64,000 nt of DNA from Streptomyces fodineus (GTDB lineage: Bacteria; Actinomycetota; Actinomycetes; Streptomycetales; Streptomycetaceae): NCBI RefSeq assembly GCF_001735805.1, contig NZ_CP017248.1, forward strand, positions 6,696,001 to 6,760,000, in the 5' to 3' direction. Positions 9,788-18,700 of this stretch are shown here, piece after piece (position 1 is the stretch's first letter; each line of letters begins with the position of its first letter). The translations under genes were made by a program, and so were the position numbers. The notes under the pieces were generated by a model, which did not search any database, had not been told where the DNA came from, and worked only from the letters and a program-made list of their open reading frames with translations.

Positions 9788-9929
9788 CATGCTCGCGGGA
9801 ACCGCCGCTGCGGCGCCGATGTCCTCAAGGTCATGAGCAGCGCAGAAGCCGACCATCCGAAGCAGGAGATCGTATGAGCGGCTATGCTGCGGCAGACGGC
9901 GCGCACACTTGTACGCGACACGCCGCTAT

Positions 9930-10006
9930 GGGGCGGTAGCTCAGCCGGTTAGAGCAGCGGACTCATAATCCGTCGGCCGTGGGTTCGAGTCCCACCCGCC
10001 CCACCA
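9930..10006 (+). tRNA. tRNA with CAT anticodon (elongator Met or Ile2)
   Basis: 77 nt including an encoded CCA. The acceptor GGGGCGG pairs with CCGCCCC and the discriminator is A. The anticodon loop is CTCATAA (CAT). Elongator tRNA-Met and tRNA-Ile2 (whose C34 is modified to lysidine) both carry this anticodon, and I cannot separate them by eye. It is not the initiator type, which has a mismatched first acceptor pair. Core-like DNA ends here and accessory genes begin just downstream, consistent with use as an integration site. Confidence 0.93.
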
Positions 10007-10359
10007 AGCGCAGGTCAGAGAAACGTTCTGAACTGCGGAAATGCACTTTGGGGCTGCCGGATTCGGGACCCTGACCCGACGGAGTGACCCCGTTGGGTGT
10101 TACTTCGGCGTGCGTCTGGGTCAGCAGCTGGGGCTGTGACCTGCGGTGATGCAGTGGCTGCAGAGGCAGCGGGTCGCCGCGGAAGCGGGGCCAGGGGACG
10201 CGGGGTTTCAGAGCCGGAGTGCGCAGGCGCCCGCGTGTCGGGGTCGACGGGGCGGGAGAGCGTCACCGAGGCAAGCCGGCGACGGTGGTGTCCCGCCGAT
10301 CCGGGTCGACCGGGGTCTTTGGGCTCCCTGATGTGCCGCTCCGCGGTTGAATAGCCGGT
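10007..10359. other. Gene-free stretch between tRNA and SWIM gene
   Basis: About 350 bp with no open frame that looks coding on either strand. I saw no integrase fragment or tRNA 3'-end duplication. It must contain the promoter for the SWIM gene, but no clear -35/-10 pair stands out. Confidence 0.5.
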
Positions 10360-12042
10360 GTGGCACGGAACGTTGTGGGGTTCGTCGAGGACGATCTGCG
10401 GGCGCTGGCCGGGGCTCGGTCGTTCGAGCGGGGGCTGGGTTACCTGGACGCGGTGAACGGTCTTGAGGTGGGGGAGAGTTCGGTCACCGCCGTGGTGCAC
10501 GGTACGGACGTCTACGAGGTGGAGCTCAACTTCGGCGGGGACGAGGGGATCTCTGGGTGGTGCGACTGCCCGTACGGGCAGGAGAGCAACTTCTGCAAGC
10601 ACTGTGTTGCGGTCGGGCTGACCGTGCTGCAGCGGGCGACGGTGATTCCAAGCCAGCGGGCCGAAGCGCGGGCACGAGCTTCCGGTTTGGAGGCGTGGCT
10701 TTCGGCGCTGTCACGTGACGAACTCCTGGCGCTGGTGCGGGAGCAGGTCGCCGAGGACCGGGAACTGCGTCGGCGCTTGGAGCTGCGAGCCGCCGCTGCT
10801 CGTTCCGACTTCGGTGCGGTCCGGGGCCGGATCATCGCGCTCATCGATCCTCGGCCGTTCGCCCGGTACGGGTACGTCGGGTACGCGGATGCCGCGGGGT
10901 ATGGGCGACAGGTGGACGAGGCGGCGGCCGCGCTGCGCGCTCTGACCTCCGACGGGCAGGCGGCGCAGGTGGTCGGTCTGGCAGAGGAGGCGCTCCGGGT
11001 GCTGGGGGAGGCGTACGGGGAGACCGACGACTCCGACGGGGTGGTCGGGCAGGCCGCTGCCGCGGTGGCCGAGGCCCATCTGGAGGCCTGCCGAGTCGCC
11101 CGCCCTGATCCGAAGCGGCTGGCCGAGTGGCTGGCCGGCTCGGTGCTCGATGACACGACCGACGTGACGGACCTGGATCCGCTCGACTACGCCGACGTGC
11201 TGGGGCAGAGCGGACTGGCCCGCATGCGGCAGCTGGCGACCGAGGCAATCCGGCGCGGGCCGTCCGGCTGGGCGGCGCGGTACCTGATGGAACGCCTGCT
11301 CAAGGCGGAGGGCGATGCCGACGCGCTGGTCGCGCTGCACGCGCAGGACCTCGACCCGTCCGGCGCCACACATCTGCTCATCGCCGAGGAACTGGAATCG
11401 GCGGGCCGCTCGGACGAGGCACTCGCCTGGGCGGAGCGGGGGCTGCGGGACTGCGCCGCCGAAACACACATCGACGGTCGTCTGGTCGACCATGTGTGCG
11501 CCCGGTACGCGAAGGCGGGGCGGGCGGACGACGTGGTCGCGGTGCGGCGGGACCGGTTCCGTGTCGAGCGGTCCCTGGCCGCCTACCGGCAGTTGCGCTC
11601 CGCCGCCCGGGCTGCGGACTGCTGGGAGGCTGAGCGCGCGGCGGCGCTGGCCACCTTGGAGGAGGACGCCCGTCGTGCGCGCGGCGGCCGGCACGGCGGG
11701 CCCCTGCTGATCGACGCGTTGCTCGACGACGGCGACCTGGACGCCGCCTGGCCGACGGCCGCCGGCCGCGCCGACGACCGGCAGTGGGAACAGCTCGCCG
11801 ACCTGTCGCGCCAGACACGTCCGGCCGAGGCGCTCGGCGTGTACCTGCGGCTGGTCGATCGATCGAAGGAGCCGACCGGGGACCGCGCCTACGAGCACCT
11901 GGCACGGCTGCTGATGGGTGCACGTGAGTGCCATCGTGCCCTGGGAACCGAGGAAGCGTTCACCGCACATCTCGCCGGCCTGCGGGCGGAACTGAAACGC
12001 AGGCGCAAGCTGATGAGCATCCTCGACCGGCATGGGCTGTGA
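10360..12042 (+). CDS. SWIM zinc-finger protein of unknown function
   Basis: 560 residues. A SWIM zinc finger lies at about residues 68-83 (CDCPYGQESNFCKHC; pattern CxCxnCxH), a fold that binds DNA or protein. The rest is a long alpha-helical, Ala/Leu/Arg-rich repeat region resembling TPR-type solenoids, without an ATPase or nuclease motif I recognise. The GTG at 10360 is the first start before the conserved-looking ARNVVGFVEDDLRAL. It lies alone between the tRNA cluster and vapBC, upstream of the Wadjet operon. A defence-linked role is only suggested by position. Confidence 0.75.
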   Translation: MARNVVGFVEDDLRALAGARSFERGLGYLDAVNGLEVGESSVTAVVHGTDVYEVELNFGGDEGISGWCDCPYGQESNFCKHCVAVGLTVLQRATVIPSQRAEARARASGLEAWLSALSRDELLALVREQVAEDRELRRRLELRAAAARSDFGAVRGRIIALIDPRPFARYGYVGYADAAGYGRQVDEAAAALRALTSDGQAAQVVGLAEEALRVLGEAYGETDDSDGVVGQAAAAVAEAHLEACRVARPDPKRLAEWLAGSVLDDTTDVTDLDPLDYADVLGQSGLARMRQLATEAIRRGPSGWAARYLMERLLKAEGDADALVALHAQDLDPSGATHLLIAEELESAGRSDEALAWAERGLRDCAAETHIDGRLVDHVCARYAKAGRADDVVAVRRDRFRVERSLAAYRQLRSAARAADCWEAERAAALATLEEDARRARGGRHGGPLLIDALLDDGDLDAAWPTAAGRADDRQWEQLADLSRQTRPAEALGVYLRLVDRSKEPTGDRAYEHLARLLMGARECHRALGTEEAFTAHLAGLRAELKRRRKLMSILDRHGL

Positions 12043-12089
12043 AGGCGGGCGGCCCGGCGCCCGCTCACTGCGTGCTGGACGGCGTCTGT

Positions 12090-12123
12090 CAGTCCTTGAG
12101 ATCGATCAGTCCTTGAGATCGAT
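12090..12123. repeat. 17-bp perfect tandem repeat at the 3' end of vapC
   Basis: Two adjacent copies of a 17-bp unit beginning CAGTCCTTGAG. The inner copy encodes the last residues of VapC (IDLKD) and the outer copy lies beyond its stop codon. This is a small duplication of the gene end. Confidence 0.9.
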
Positions 12124-12519
12124 CGTCCTTACCGGCTGTCCGGTCGTACGGGCGATCGTCTCGAAGTCGCGGTCGTAGTGGAGCAGTGTCAGCCCCGCCT
12201 CTTCCGCGGCAGCGGCGACCAGCAGGTCGACGGGGCCGGCACTGCGGTGCTCGCCCTTGGCGGTGAGCAGTTCCTGGACGACGCGTGCGCGCCGGTAGAT
12301 GTCGTCGGGCACGGGGCACCAGGTGTAGTGGGCGTTCAGCGCGCGCTTCACGCGCTCCCGATCCGCTGCCGAACGGGCTGAGTGGAGGACTTCCAGTTCG
12401 GTGATGTCGCACAGGGCGACGAGTCCCGCGCCGATCCTGTCGTCCCACTCGGCCGTGGTCCGGCCGAGCAGGACGCGGGCGACGGCGGAGGTGTCGATCA
12501 GGTAGTCGGCGACGGTCAC
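12106..12519 (-). CDS. vapC: VapC-like PIN-domain ribonuclease toxin
   Basis: A 137-residue PIN protein. The acidic residues expected for metal binding are visible: Asp in YLIDTSAVARVL, Glu in ITELEVLHS, Asp in GPVDLLVAAAA and Asp in HYDRDFETIA. VapC toxins cleave tRNA or rRNA, and activity is held down by the VapB partner. The GTG start overlaps the vapB stop by four bases, giving translational coupling. The pair forms a typical type II toxin-antitoxin module, probably island-maintaining or defence-related here. Confidence 0.92.
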   Translation of the reverse strand: MTVADYLIDTSAVARVLLGRTTAEWDDRIGAGLVALCDITELEVLHSARSAADRERVKRALNAHYTWCPVPDDIYRRARVVQELLTAKGEHRSAGPVDLLVAAAAEEAGLTLLHYDRDFETIARTTGQPVRTIDLKD

Positions 12520-12770
12520 GCATCTGCTCCTGCGTCACGGACACCGGCCCCGCCGGTCGGCCGGTATGTGCTCTTGTCGAGGAGGAGGTTCACGTCCAGT
12601 GCGCCCTCGGCGACCAGCTCGCGGGCTTCCGTCAGCGCGCGCAGTCGCCGGTAGCGAGCCGTAACCTCCCGCAGGGCGGTGTTGATGGTGTCGCGCTTGG
12701 TCGTGGTGCCGAGTTCCTTGGCCGCGGCCTCCAGCGCCTCGTCGTCGAGATCGATCACGGTGCGGCTCAT
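12516..12770 (-). CDS. vapB: VapB-like antitoxin
   Basis: 84 residues. The N-terminus SRTVIDLDDEALEAAAKELG followed by TKRDTINTALREV is the ribbon-helix-helix-type DNA-binding head of VapB antitoxins. The C-terminal tail should wrap the toxin. The ATG at 12770 was chosen over longer frames because conserved sequence begins there and an AT-rich operator-like palindrome lies immediately upstream. First gene of the vapBC operon and presumably its autorepressor. Confidence 0.9.
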   Translation of the reverse strand: MSRTVIDLDDEALEAAAKELGTTTKRDTINTALREVTARYRRLRALTEARELVAEGALDVNLLLDKSTYRPTGGAGVRDAGADA

Positions 12771-12783
12771 GGCGCCCCCTGTG

Positions 12784-12799
12784 TATACGTAGTCGTATA
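12784..12799. promoter_or_regulatory. Probable vapBC operator/promoter palindrome
   Basis: A perfect inverted repeat, TATACG-TAGT-CGTATA, within a locally AT-rich 30-bp stretch 14 bp upstream of the vapB start. A looser TGTATA...TATACA repeat overlaps it. The AT content is striking against the GC-rich background. The site lies between vapB and the divergent jetA. Confidence 0.65.
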
Positions 12800-12891
12800 T
12801 CAATATACATGATCCTTGATGTCTGAGTGAGGGCTGAGGGCGGGAGCCGCGATTGCCGTCGCAAGCACCGATTGGGAAGAATGCCGGGACG

Positions 12892-14502
12892 ATGACGTCA
12901 CGCCCTGTCGAACCGGACAGCGTCGGCCCCGCCGAGGCCGCCCACTCTGCGGGGTCCTCCACGGAGACCCCGTACGCCCCCTTCGCCCACCTCACCGCAC
13001 CCAACGCCACCCTCTACCGCCAGGTGATGAGCGTGTTCCTGACGGCCAAGGAGCGGTTCGCGGTGCATCTGCGGCCCGAGGACGTGCACGCCGCGCTGCC
13101 GCCGGAGCACCGCCCCGCCGGCCCCGACGCCGTCGTCAAGGCGCTGGACAGCCTCGTCGGATGGGGCAATCTGCGGGCGGATCCGGACACCTCCCGGGTC
13201 ACCGCGGTCGAGGACTTCTACCGCAGACGCTTCATCTATCAGCTCACCCAGGGCGGCGAAGCCGCCGAGCAGGCGCTGTCCGTGTACGACGAGGCGCTGG
13301 GGCGGCGCGGAGCACTCCAGGCGGTGGCGCTGCACGACATCGTCACGCACCTGCGGGCGCTGCTCGTGCTCGCCGCGGAGGAGGAGCCGGACGCGGCCAA
13401 GGCGCACCTCGCGCTGTCCGCGCTGACGGGTCGGTTCGAGGCGCTGGCGGAGAACGCGCGGGCGTTCATGGGGTCGCTGCAGCGCACCATCGACCTGCAC
13501 GGCGTCGAGGTGGAGGTGTTCCTCGCCTACAAGGACCGGCTGATCCAGTACCTGGAGCGGTTCATCCAGGACCTGATCACGCTCGGCGGCCGGATCGCCC
13601 TGCTCATCGCGGAACTGGAGGACCGGGACAGGGTGGGCCTGCTGCTGCGGCTGGCGGCCGCGCGGGAGGCGGCCGATGCCGCTCCGGACGAGGCGGACAC
13701 CGCCCAGGCGCAGGCGTACGAGCGGTGGGCGGGGCGCTGGGCCGGACTCGCCGCCTGGTTCGTGTCGGCGGACGGCCGCGAGTCCCAGGCCCGCCTGCTG
13801 CGCAGCCGCGCACTTGGTGCGATCCCGCAACTCCTGGCGGTCGTACGGCAGCTGAACGAGCGGCGGGCCGGGCGCTCGGACCGGTCGGCGGACTTCCGCG
13901 CTCTGGCGCGCTGGTTCGCCGAAGCCCCGGACGACGACGCGCGGCACCGGCTGTGGCGCGCCGCCTTCGGCCTTTACTCCGCCCGTCATTTCACCGTCGA
14001 CGCCGATACCCTCGCCGACCGCGCGGCGCGTCCGGTACCCCCGGCCACCCCCTGGGCCGAGGCCGAACCGCTGCGGATCAGCCCGCAGTTGCGCCGTACC
14101 GGTAGCTACGAGCGGCGCGGCAAGCCCCGCAGAGTGCAGGACCGCTCCGAGCAGCGGCGGCAGCTGGCCGAGCTCGCCGCGAAACAGGCGGAGGAGATCG
14201 CTGCCGCCCGCGCCCGGCTGGCCACGGACGGCACCACCCGGCTGTCCGCGCTCGGCGAGCTGGACCCGGTGGCCTTCGCCCTGTTCCTCCGGCTGCTCGG
14301 CGACGCCCTGGCCACCTGGCGGCCCGGCACGACCACGACCGCGGCGACCAGCAACGACGGCACGATGGAGATCCGCCTCACCGCTCTCGACGACGGGACG
14401 AAGGCCGAGATCCGCACGCCGGGCGGGGTGTTCCGGGGCCCCGACCACACCGTTGAGATCACCGACCTCACACAGGACATCCCTGCTTGGGAGGCGCGAT
14501 GA
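12892..14502 (+). CDS. jetA: Wadjet JetA (type II; DUF2397/TIGR02677 family, kleisin-like)
   Basis: 536 residues. First gene of a four-gene operon whose products match the TIGR02677-02678-02680-02679 set that defines type II Wadjet. JetA is the MukF/kleisin-like subunit linking the SMC heads. The sequence begins with a winged-helix-like segment (TAPNATLYRQVMSVFLTAKERFAVHLRPEDV), and the centre is helical. The C-terminus reads YERRGKPRRVQDRSEQRRQLAEL, as in DUF2397 proteins. ATG 12892 is preferred; a TTG at 12853 would extend it by 13 residues. Its stop overlaps the jetB start (ATGA). Confidence 0.9.
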   Translation: MTSRPVEPDSVGPAEAAHSAGSSTETPYAPFAHLTAPNATLYRQVMSVFLTAKERFAVHLRPEDVHAALPPEHRPAGPDAVVKALDSLVGWGNLRADPDTSRVTAVEDFYRRRFIYQLTQGGEAAEQALSVYDEALGRRGALQAVALHDIVTHLRALLVLAAEEEPDAAKAHLALSALTGRFEALAENARAFMGSLQRTIDLHGVEVEVFLAYKDRLIQYLERFIQDLITLGGRIALLIAELEDRDRVGLLLRLAAAREAADAAPDEADTAQAQAYERWAGRWAGLAAWFVSADGRESQARLLRSRALGAIPQLLAVVRQLNERRAGRSDRSADFRALARWFAEAPDDDARHRLWRAAFGLYSARHFTVDADTLADRAARPVPPATPWAEAEPLRISPQLRRTGSYERRGKPRRVQDRSEQRRQLAELAAKQAEEIAAARARLATDGTTRLSALGELDPVAFALFLRLLGDALATWRPGTTTTAATSNDGTMEIRLTALDDGTKAEIRTPGGVFRGPDHTVEITDLTQDIPAWEAR

Positions 14503-15725
14503 CCACTTCCCTGGGCGAGGTGCTGGACAACCGGCGCACCGCCGAGTTCCACAAGGCCGCCCGCGCCCTGTTGAAGGAGCCGCTGCTGCTCGCCCGCGGC
14601 CCGAGTGCCGACTCCTACCGCCTGGTCCGCCGGTACGCCGCCGAGCTGCGCGACTGGTTCGACCGCAACACCGGCTGGTCGCTGCGGGTGGACGCGGAGT
14701 CCGCGCGGTTGCGCAGGACGCCCGGGACCCTGGCCGACGCGACCCACCCGGCGCGCGAGGCGTCCCGCGCCGGAGTGCCGTTCACCCGCCGCCGCTATGT
14801 CCTGCTGTGCCTGGCGCTGGCCGCACTGGAACGCGGGGAGGCCCAGATCGCGCTCGGCCGCCTCGCCGAACAGGTGGTGCTGGACGCCGCCGACCCGCAT
14901 CTGGCCGCCGCCGGCGTGGAGTTCACCCTGGAACGGCGCGACGAGCGCCTGGACCTCGCCGCCGTCGTACGGCTGCTGCTGCGGTACGGGGTGCTGCGCC
15001 GGGTGGCCGGGGACGAGGATGCCTACGTCAGCGGGGCGGGCGACGTGCTCTACGACGTGGAGCGCCGCGTCCTGGCCGGGCTGCTGGCCGCCCGCCACGG
15101 CCCGTCACTGATCGACGCGGTCGGATTCGAGGAGCGGCTGGGCGCACTCACCGCGGAGAGCGCCCTGGACAGCGACGAGCTGCGGTTCCGCGCGATCCGC
15201 CAGAAGCTCACCCGCCGACTCCTCGACGACCCGGTGCTCTACTACGACGAGCTGACCGACGACGAGCTGGTCTACCTCACCCGCCAGCGCGCCTTCCTCA
15301 CCGCACGCGTCAGCGAACTGACCGGCCTGTTGCCCGAGGTGCGGGCCGAGGGCATCGCCATGGTCGACCCCCACGACGACCTCACCGACGTACGCATGCC
15401 CGAACAGGGCACCCACGGGCACGTCACCCTGCTGCTCGCCGAGCACCTCGCCGCCGCGGACGGCGAGGTGAGCCGGACCGAACTGGAACTGCGCGTGCGC
15501 GAACTGGCGGCCGTCCACGGCGCGTTCTGGTCCAAGAGCGCCAAGCAGCCGGGCGCGGAGGGTGAGCTGGTCGAGCAGGCGCTGGCCAGACTGAGCGCGC
15601 TCGGCCTGGCCAAGCGCACACCCGCCGGCGCGACCCCGCTGCCCGCGCTCGCCCGGTACGCGGTTGGCGAGGCCGTCGTCGTCGAATCCTCAAGCCGCCC
15701 CCAACGAAAGGCACCACGACCGTGA
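14499..15725 (+). CDS. jetB: Wadjet JetB (type II; DUF2398/TIGR02678 family, KITE-like)
   Basis: 408 residues of the DUF2398/TIGR02678 family, equivalent to the MukE-like winged-helix subunit of the condensin-like complex. Visible family features include FDRNTGWSLRVDAESARLRRTPG near the N-terminus, a helical region starting RRRYVLLCLALAALERGE, and LTDDELVYLTRQRAFL. It overlaps jetA and jetC by four bases each, consistent with stoichiometric translation. The start at 14499 has a GGGAGG-like ribosome-binding site about 7 bases upstream. Confidence 0.9.
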   Translation: MTTSLGEVLDNRRTAEFHKAARALLKEPLLLARGPSADSYRLVRRYAAELRDWFDRNTGWSLRVDAESARLRRTPGTLADATHPAREASRAGVPFTRRRYVLLCLALAALERGEAQIALGRLAEQVVLDAADPHLAAAGVEFTLERRDERLDLAAVVRLLLRYGVLRRVAGDEDAYVSGAGDVLYDVERRVLAGLLAARHGPSLIDAVGFEERLGALTAESALDSDELRFRAIRQKLTRRLLDDPVLYYDELTDDELVYLTRQRAFLTARVSELTGLLPEVRAEGIAMVDPHDDLTDVRMPEQGTHGHVTLLLAEHLAAADGEVSRTELELRVRELAAVHGAFWSKSAKQPGAEGELVEQALARLSALGLAKRTPAGATPLPALARYAVGEAVVVESSSRPQRKAPRP

Positions 15726-18700
15726 CGGCCCTGCCCCAGCCCACGCCCGGCCGGTGGCGGCCGCTGCGCCTCGGCCTGGTCGACCTCTTCTACTACGACA
15801 CCGAGGAGTTCTGGTTCCGCGACGGCCGCCTGCTGCTGCGCGGCAACAACGGCACCGGCAAGTCCAAGGTGCTCGCCCTCACGCTCCCGTTCCTGCTGGA
15901 CGGCGACCTGTCGCCGCGCCGGGTGGAGCCCGACGCCGACCCGGGCAAGCGCATGGAGTGGAACCTGCTGCTCGGTGGGGAGCACCCCCACCCCGAGCGG
16001 CTCGGATACACCTGGATCGAGTTCGGCCGCGTCGACACCGACACCGGACAGACCCACTTCCGTACCCTCGCCTGCGGGCTGAAGGCCGTCGCGGGCCGCG
16101 GCATCGCCCGCCACTGGTACGCCGTCACCGACCAGCGGATCGGCCAGGACCTCAGCCTCCTCGACGCGACCGGCACCGCACTGTCGCGTGACCGGCTCGC
16201 GGAGGCTCTCGCCGGGCACGGCATGGTGTACGACACTGCAACGGCGTACCGACGGGCCGTCGACGAGGCGCTGTTCGGCCTCGGCGAGCGACGCTACGCC
16301 GCCCTGGTCGATCTGCTCATCCAGCTGCGCCAGCCGCAGCTGTCGAAACGGCCCAACGAGGCCGCCCTGTCCCGTGCCCTGACCGAGGCGCTGCCCCCGA
16401 TGGACCAGGCAGTGATCGCCGACGTGGCGGAGGCGTTCCGCTCCCTGGACGAGGAGAAGGACGAGCTGCGCGCGGCGAGCGAGGCCGAGCGGGCCGCCTC
16501 CGCCTTCCTGGACCACTACCGGCGCTACGCCCGGGTCGCAGCACGCCGCCGGGCCCGGCTGCCCCGAAGCGAGCACGCCCGCTACGAGCAGCTGCACCGC
16601 GACCTGGCCCAGGCCCGGACCGAGCGGGAGCAGGCCGAGGCGGACCGGGAGGCGGCGGCCGGGCGGATCGCGGAACTGGAGGAGATGGCCACGCGGCTGA
16701 AGGCACAGCAGGCCGCGCTGCGCGAGGGCCCCGAGATGCGCAGTGCCCGGGAGCTGGAGCAGGCGGCGGCCGAGGCGCGCCGCAGTGCTGAGGATCTGAA
16801 GCGCGCCGAGGCCGACCGCCAGGACGCAGCCCAGGCGCACACCCGGGCCCTGGGCCGGCTCGGCACGGCCGAGCGACGCCTCGCGGCGGCCGAGGACCGC
16901 ATCCGGGACCTGGCCGCGCGCGCCCGGGACACGGCCGCGGCGGCTCGCATCGACGAAGCGCCGCGCACCGACGGGGCGCCGGAGGCCGAACTGCGGCGGG
17001 CCGCCGAGGAGGCGGTGGCCCGCAGACGGCGCACCATTGAGCATGTGGAGGAACTGGCGGACCGCACCGACCGGGCCGCCGCCGAGCGGCGCTCCGCCGC
17101 TCGCCGCCTGGACGAGGCCGAGACCGAGGCGGGACACACCGCACGGCGGCAGGCCGAGGCGGAAGAAGCCGCCGAGGCGGCGGGCACGGACCTCGTCGCC
17201 CGCGTCCGCGCTCACCTGGACGCCTGCGAGGAACTCGCCGTCCCCGATGCCGCCGGGCTGCTCGACGCGACCCAGGACTGGGTGACCCACTGCCAGGGCC
17301 CGTACCCGGCACGGGAGGCAGCCGGTCAGGCCCATCGCGCACGCGCGGCACACCTCGCCGATCAGGCCGCCGTCCTCGGACAGGAACTGGCCGGCCTGAA
17401 GGCCCGGCGTGCCGAGGCCGAGCGGGAGCTGGCCGAGCTGGAGGCGGGCGGCCAGCGCGGGCCGGCGGCTCCGCACACCCGTACCCCTGGCCTGCGTGAG
17501 CAGGTCCCGGGCGCGCCCCTGTGGCGGCTGGTCGAGTTCCGGGACCATGTCACCGCCGGTGAACAGGCGGGTCTGGAGGCCGCGCTGGAGGCGTCCGGGC
17601 TTCTGGACGCCTGGGTGTGCCCGGACGGTACCGCCCTGCGTGCGGACGGGCACGACATCCTGCTGTCCCCGCTGTCACCCGCGGGCCCGCTGCCCGGCAG
17701 CACGCTCGCCGACGTACTCCGCCCGGCCGTGGACCACGGCGATCCCCGGGCCGCGGCGGTCGGGGAGCAGACCGTCGCCCGTCTCCTGACCGGTGTGGGG
17801 CTCGGCTCGGGATGGGGGTCCCCCCGCTCGAGCGAAGTCGAGAGTGGGGGAGACACCTGGGTGAGCGCGGACGGTCGCTTTCGCGTCGGCGCGCTGACCG
17901 GCAGCTGGTCGAAGCAGGTCGCCGTGTACGTCGGTGAGGGCGCCCGCGAGGAGGCCCGCCGGGCCCGTATCACCGCCCTGCACGGCGAACTCGCCGCATA
18001 CACCGAGGACCTGGCACGCCTCGACGCGGAACGCGCCACGGTCGCACGGCGACGCGGCACCCTGGACGCCGAACTGACCGGCCTGCCGGACGACGCAGGC
18101 CTGCGCCACGCGCACGCCCTCGCCGCCGCGGCCTCCGACACCGCCCACCGGGCTCGGGTCCGCCGTAACGAACGCGCTGCCGAACTCGGCGAGGCATCCC
18201 GGCAGGAGGCCGAGGCCACCACCGAACTCGCCGACACCGCCGCCGCGGTGAACCTGCCCACGGGCCGGGCGGACCTCGCCGCCGTCCGCCAGGCCCTGAG
18301 CGACCACACCGTCGTCCTCGCCGGGCTGTGGCCCGCGCTCGGCGAGCGCGCCGACGCGGCACGGGCCCTTGCCGACGAGCACGCCGAAGCCCAGCGGGCC
18401 GGGGAAAAGGTGGCGGAACTGGCCCGGCGCGCCGAGGAGGCGGCCCGCATCGCCACCGCCGCCGACGAGCGTCACGCCACCCTGCGCTCCACCGTCGGCG
18501 CCGCCGTGGCCGAGCTGGAGCGGCGCCTCGCCGACACCGCCGACGCGCTCACGGCGTGCGACCGCGAGCAGCGCCGGGCCCGCGAGGACATGACGGCCGC
18601 GGACCGGCGCGCCCACCTGGCACTCGGACATATCGAACGCCTGGAGGTGGACGTCCGCGAGGCCACCGCGGCCCGTGCCGTGGCCATCGCCGCACTCCAG

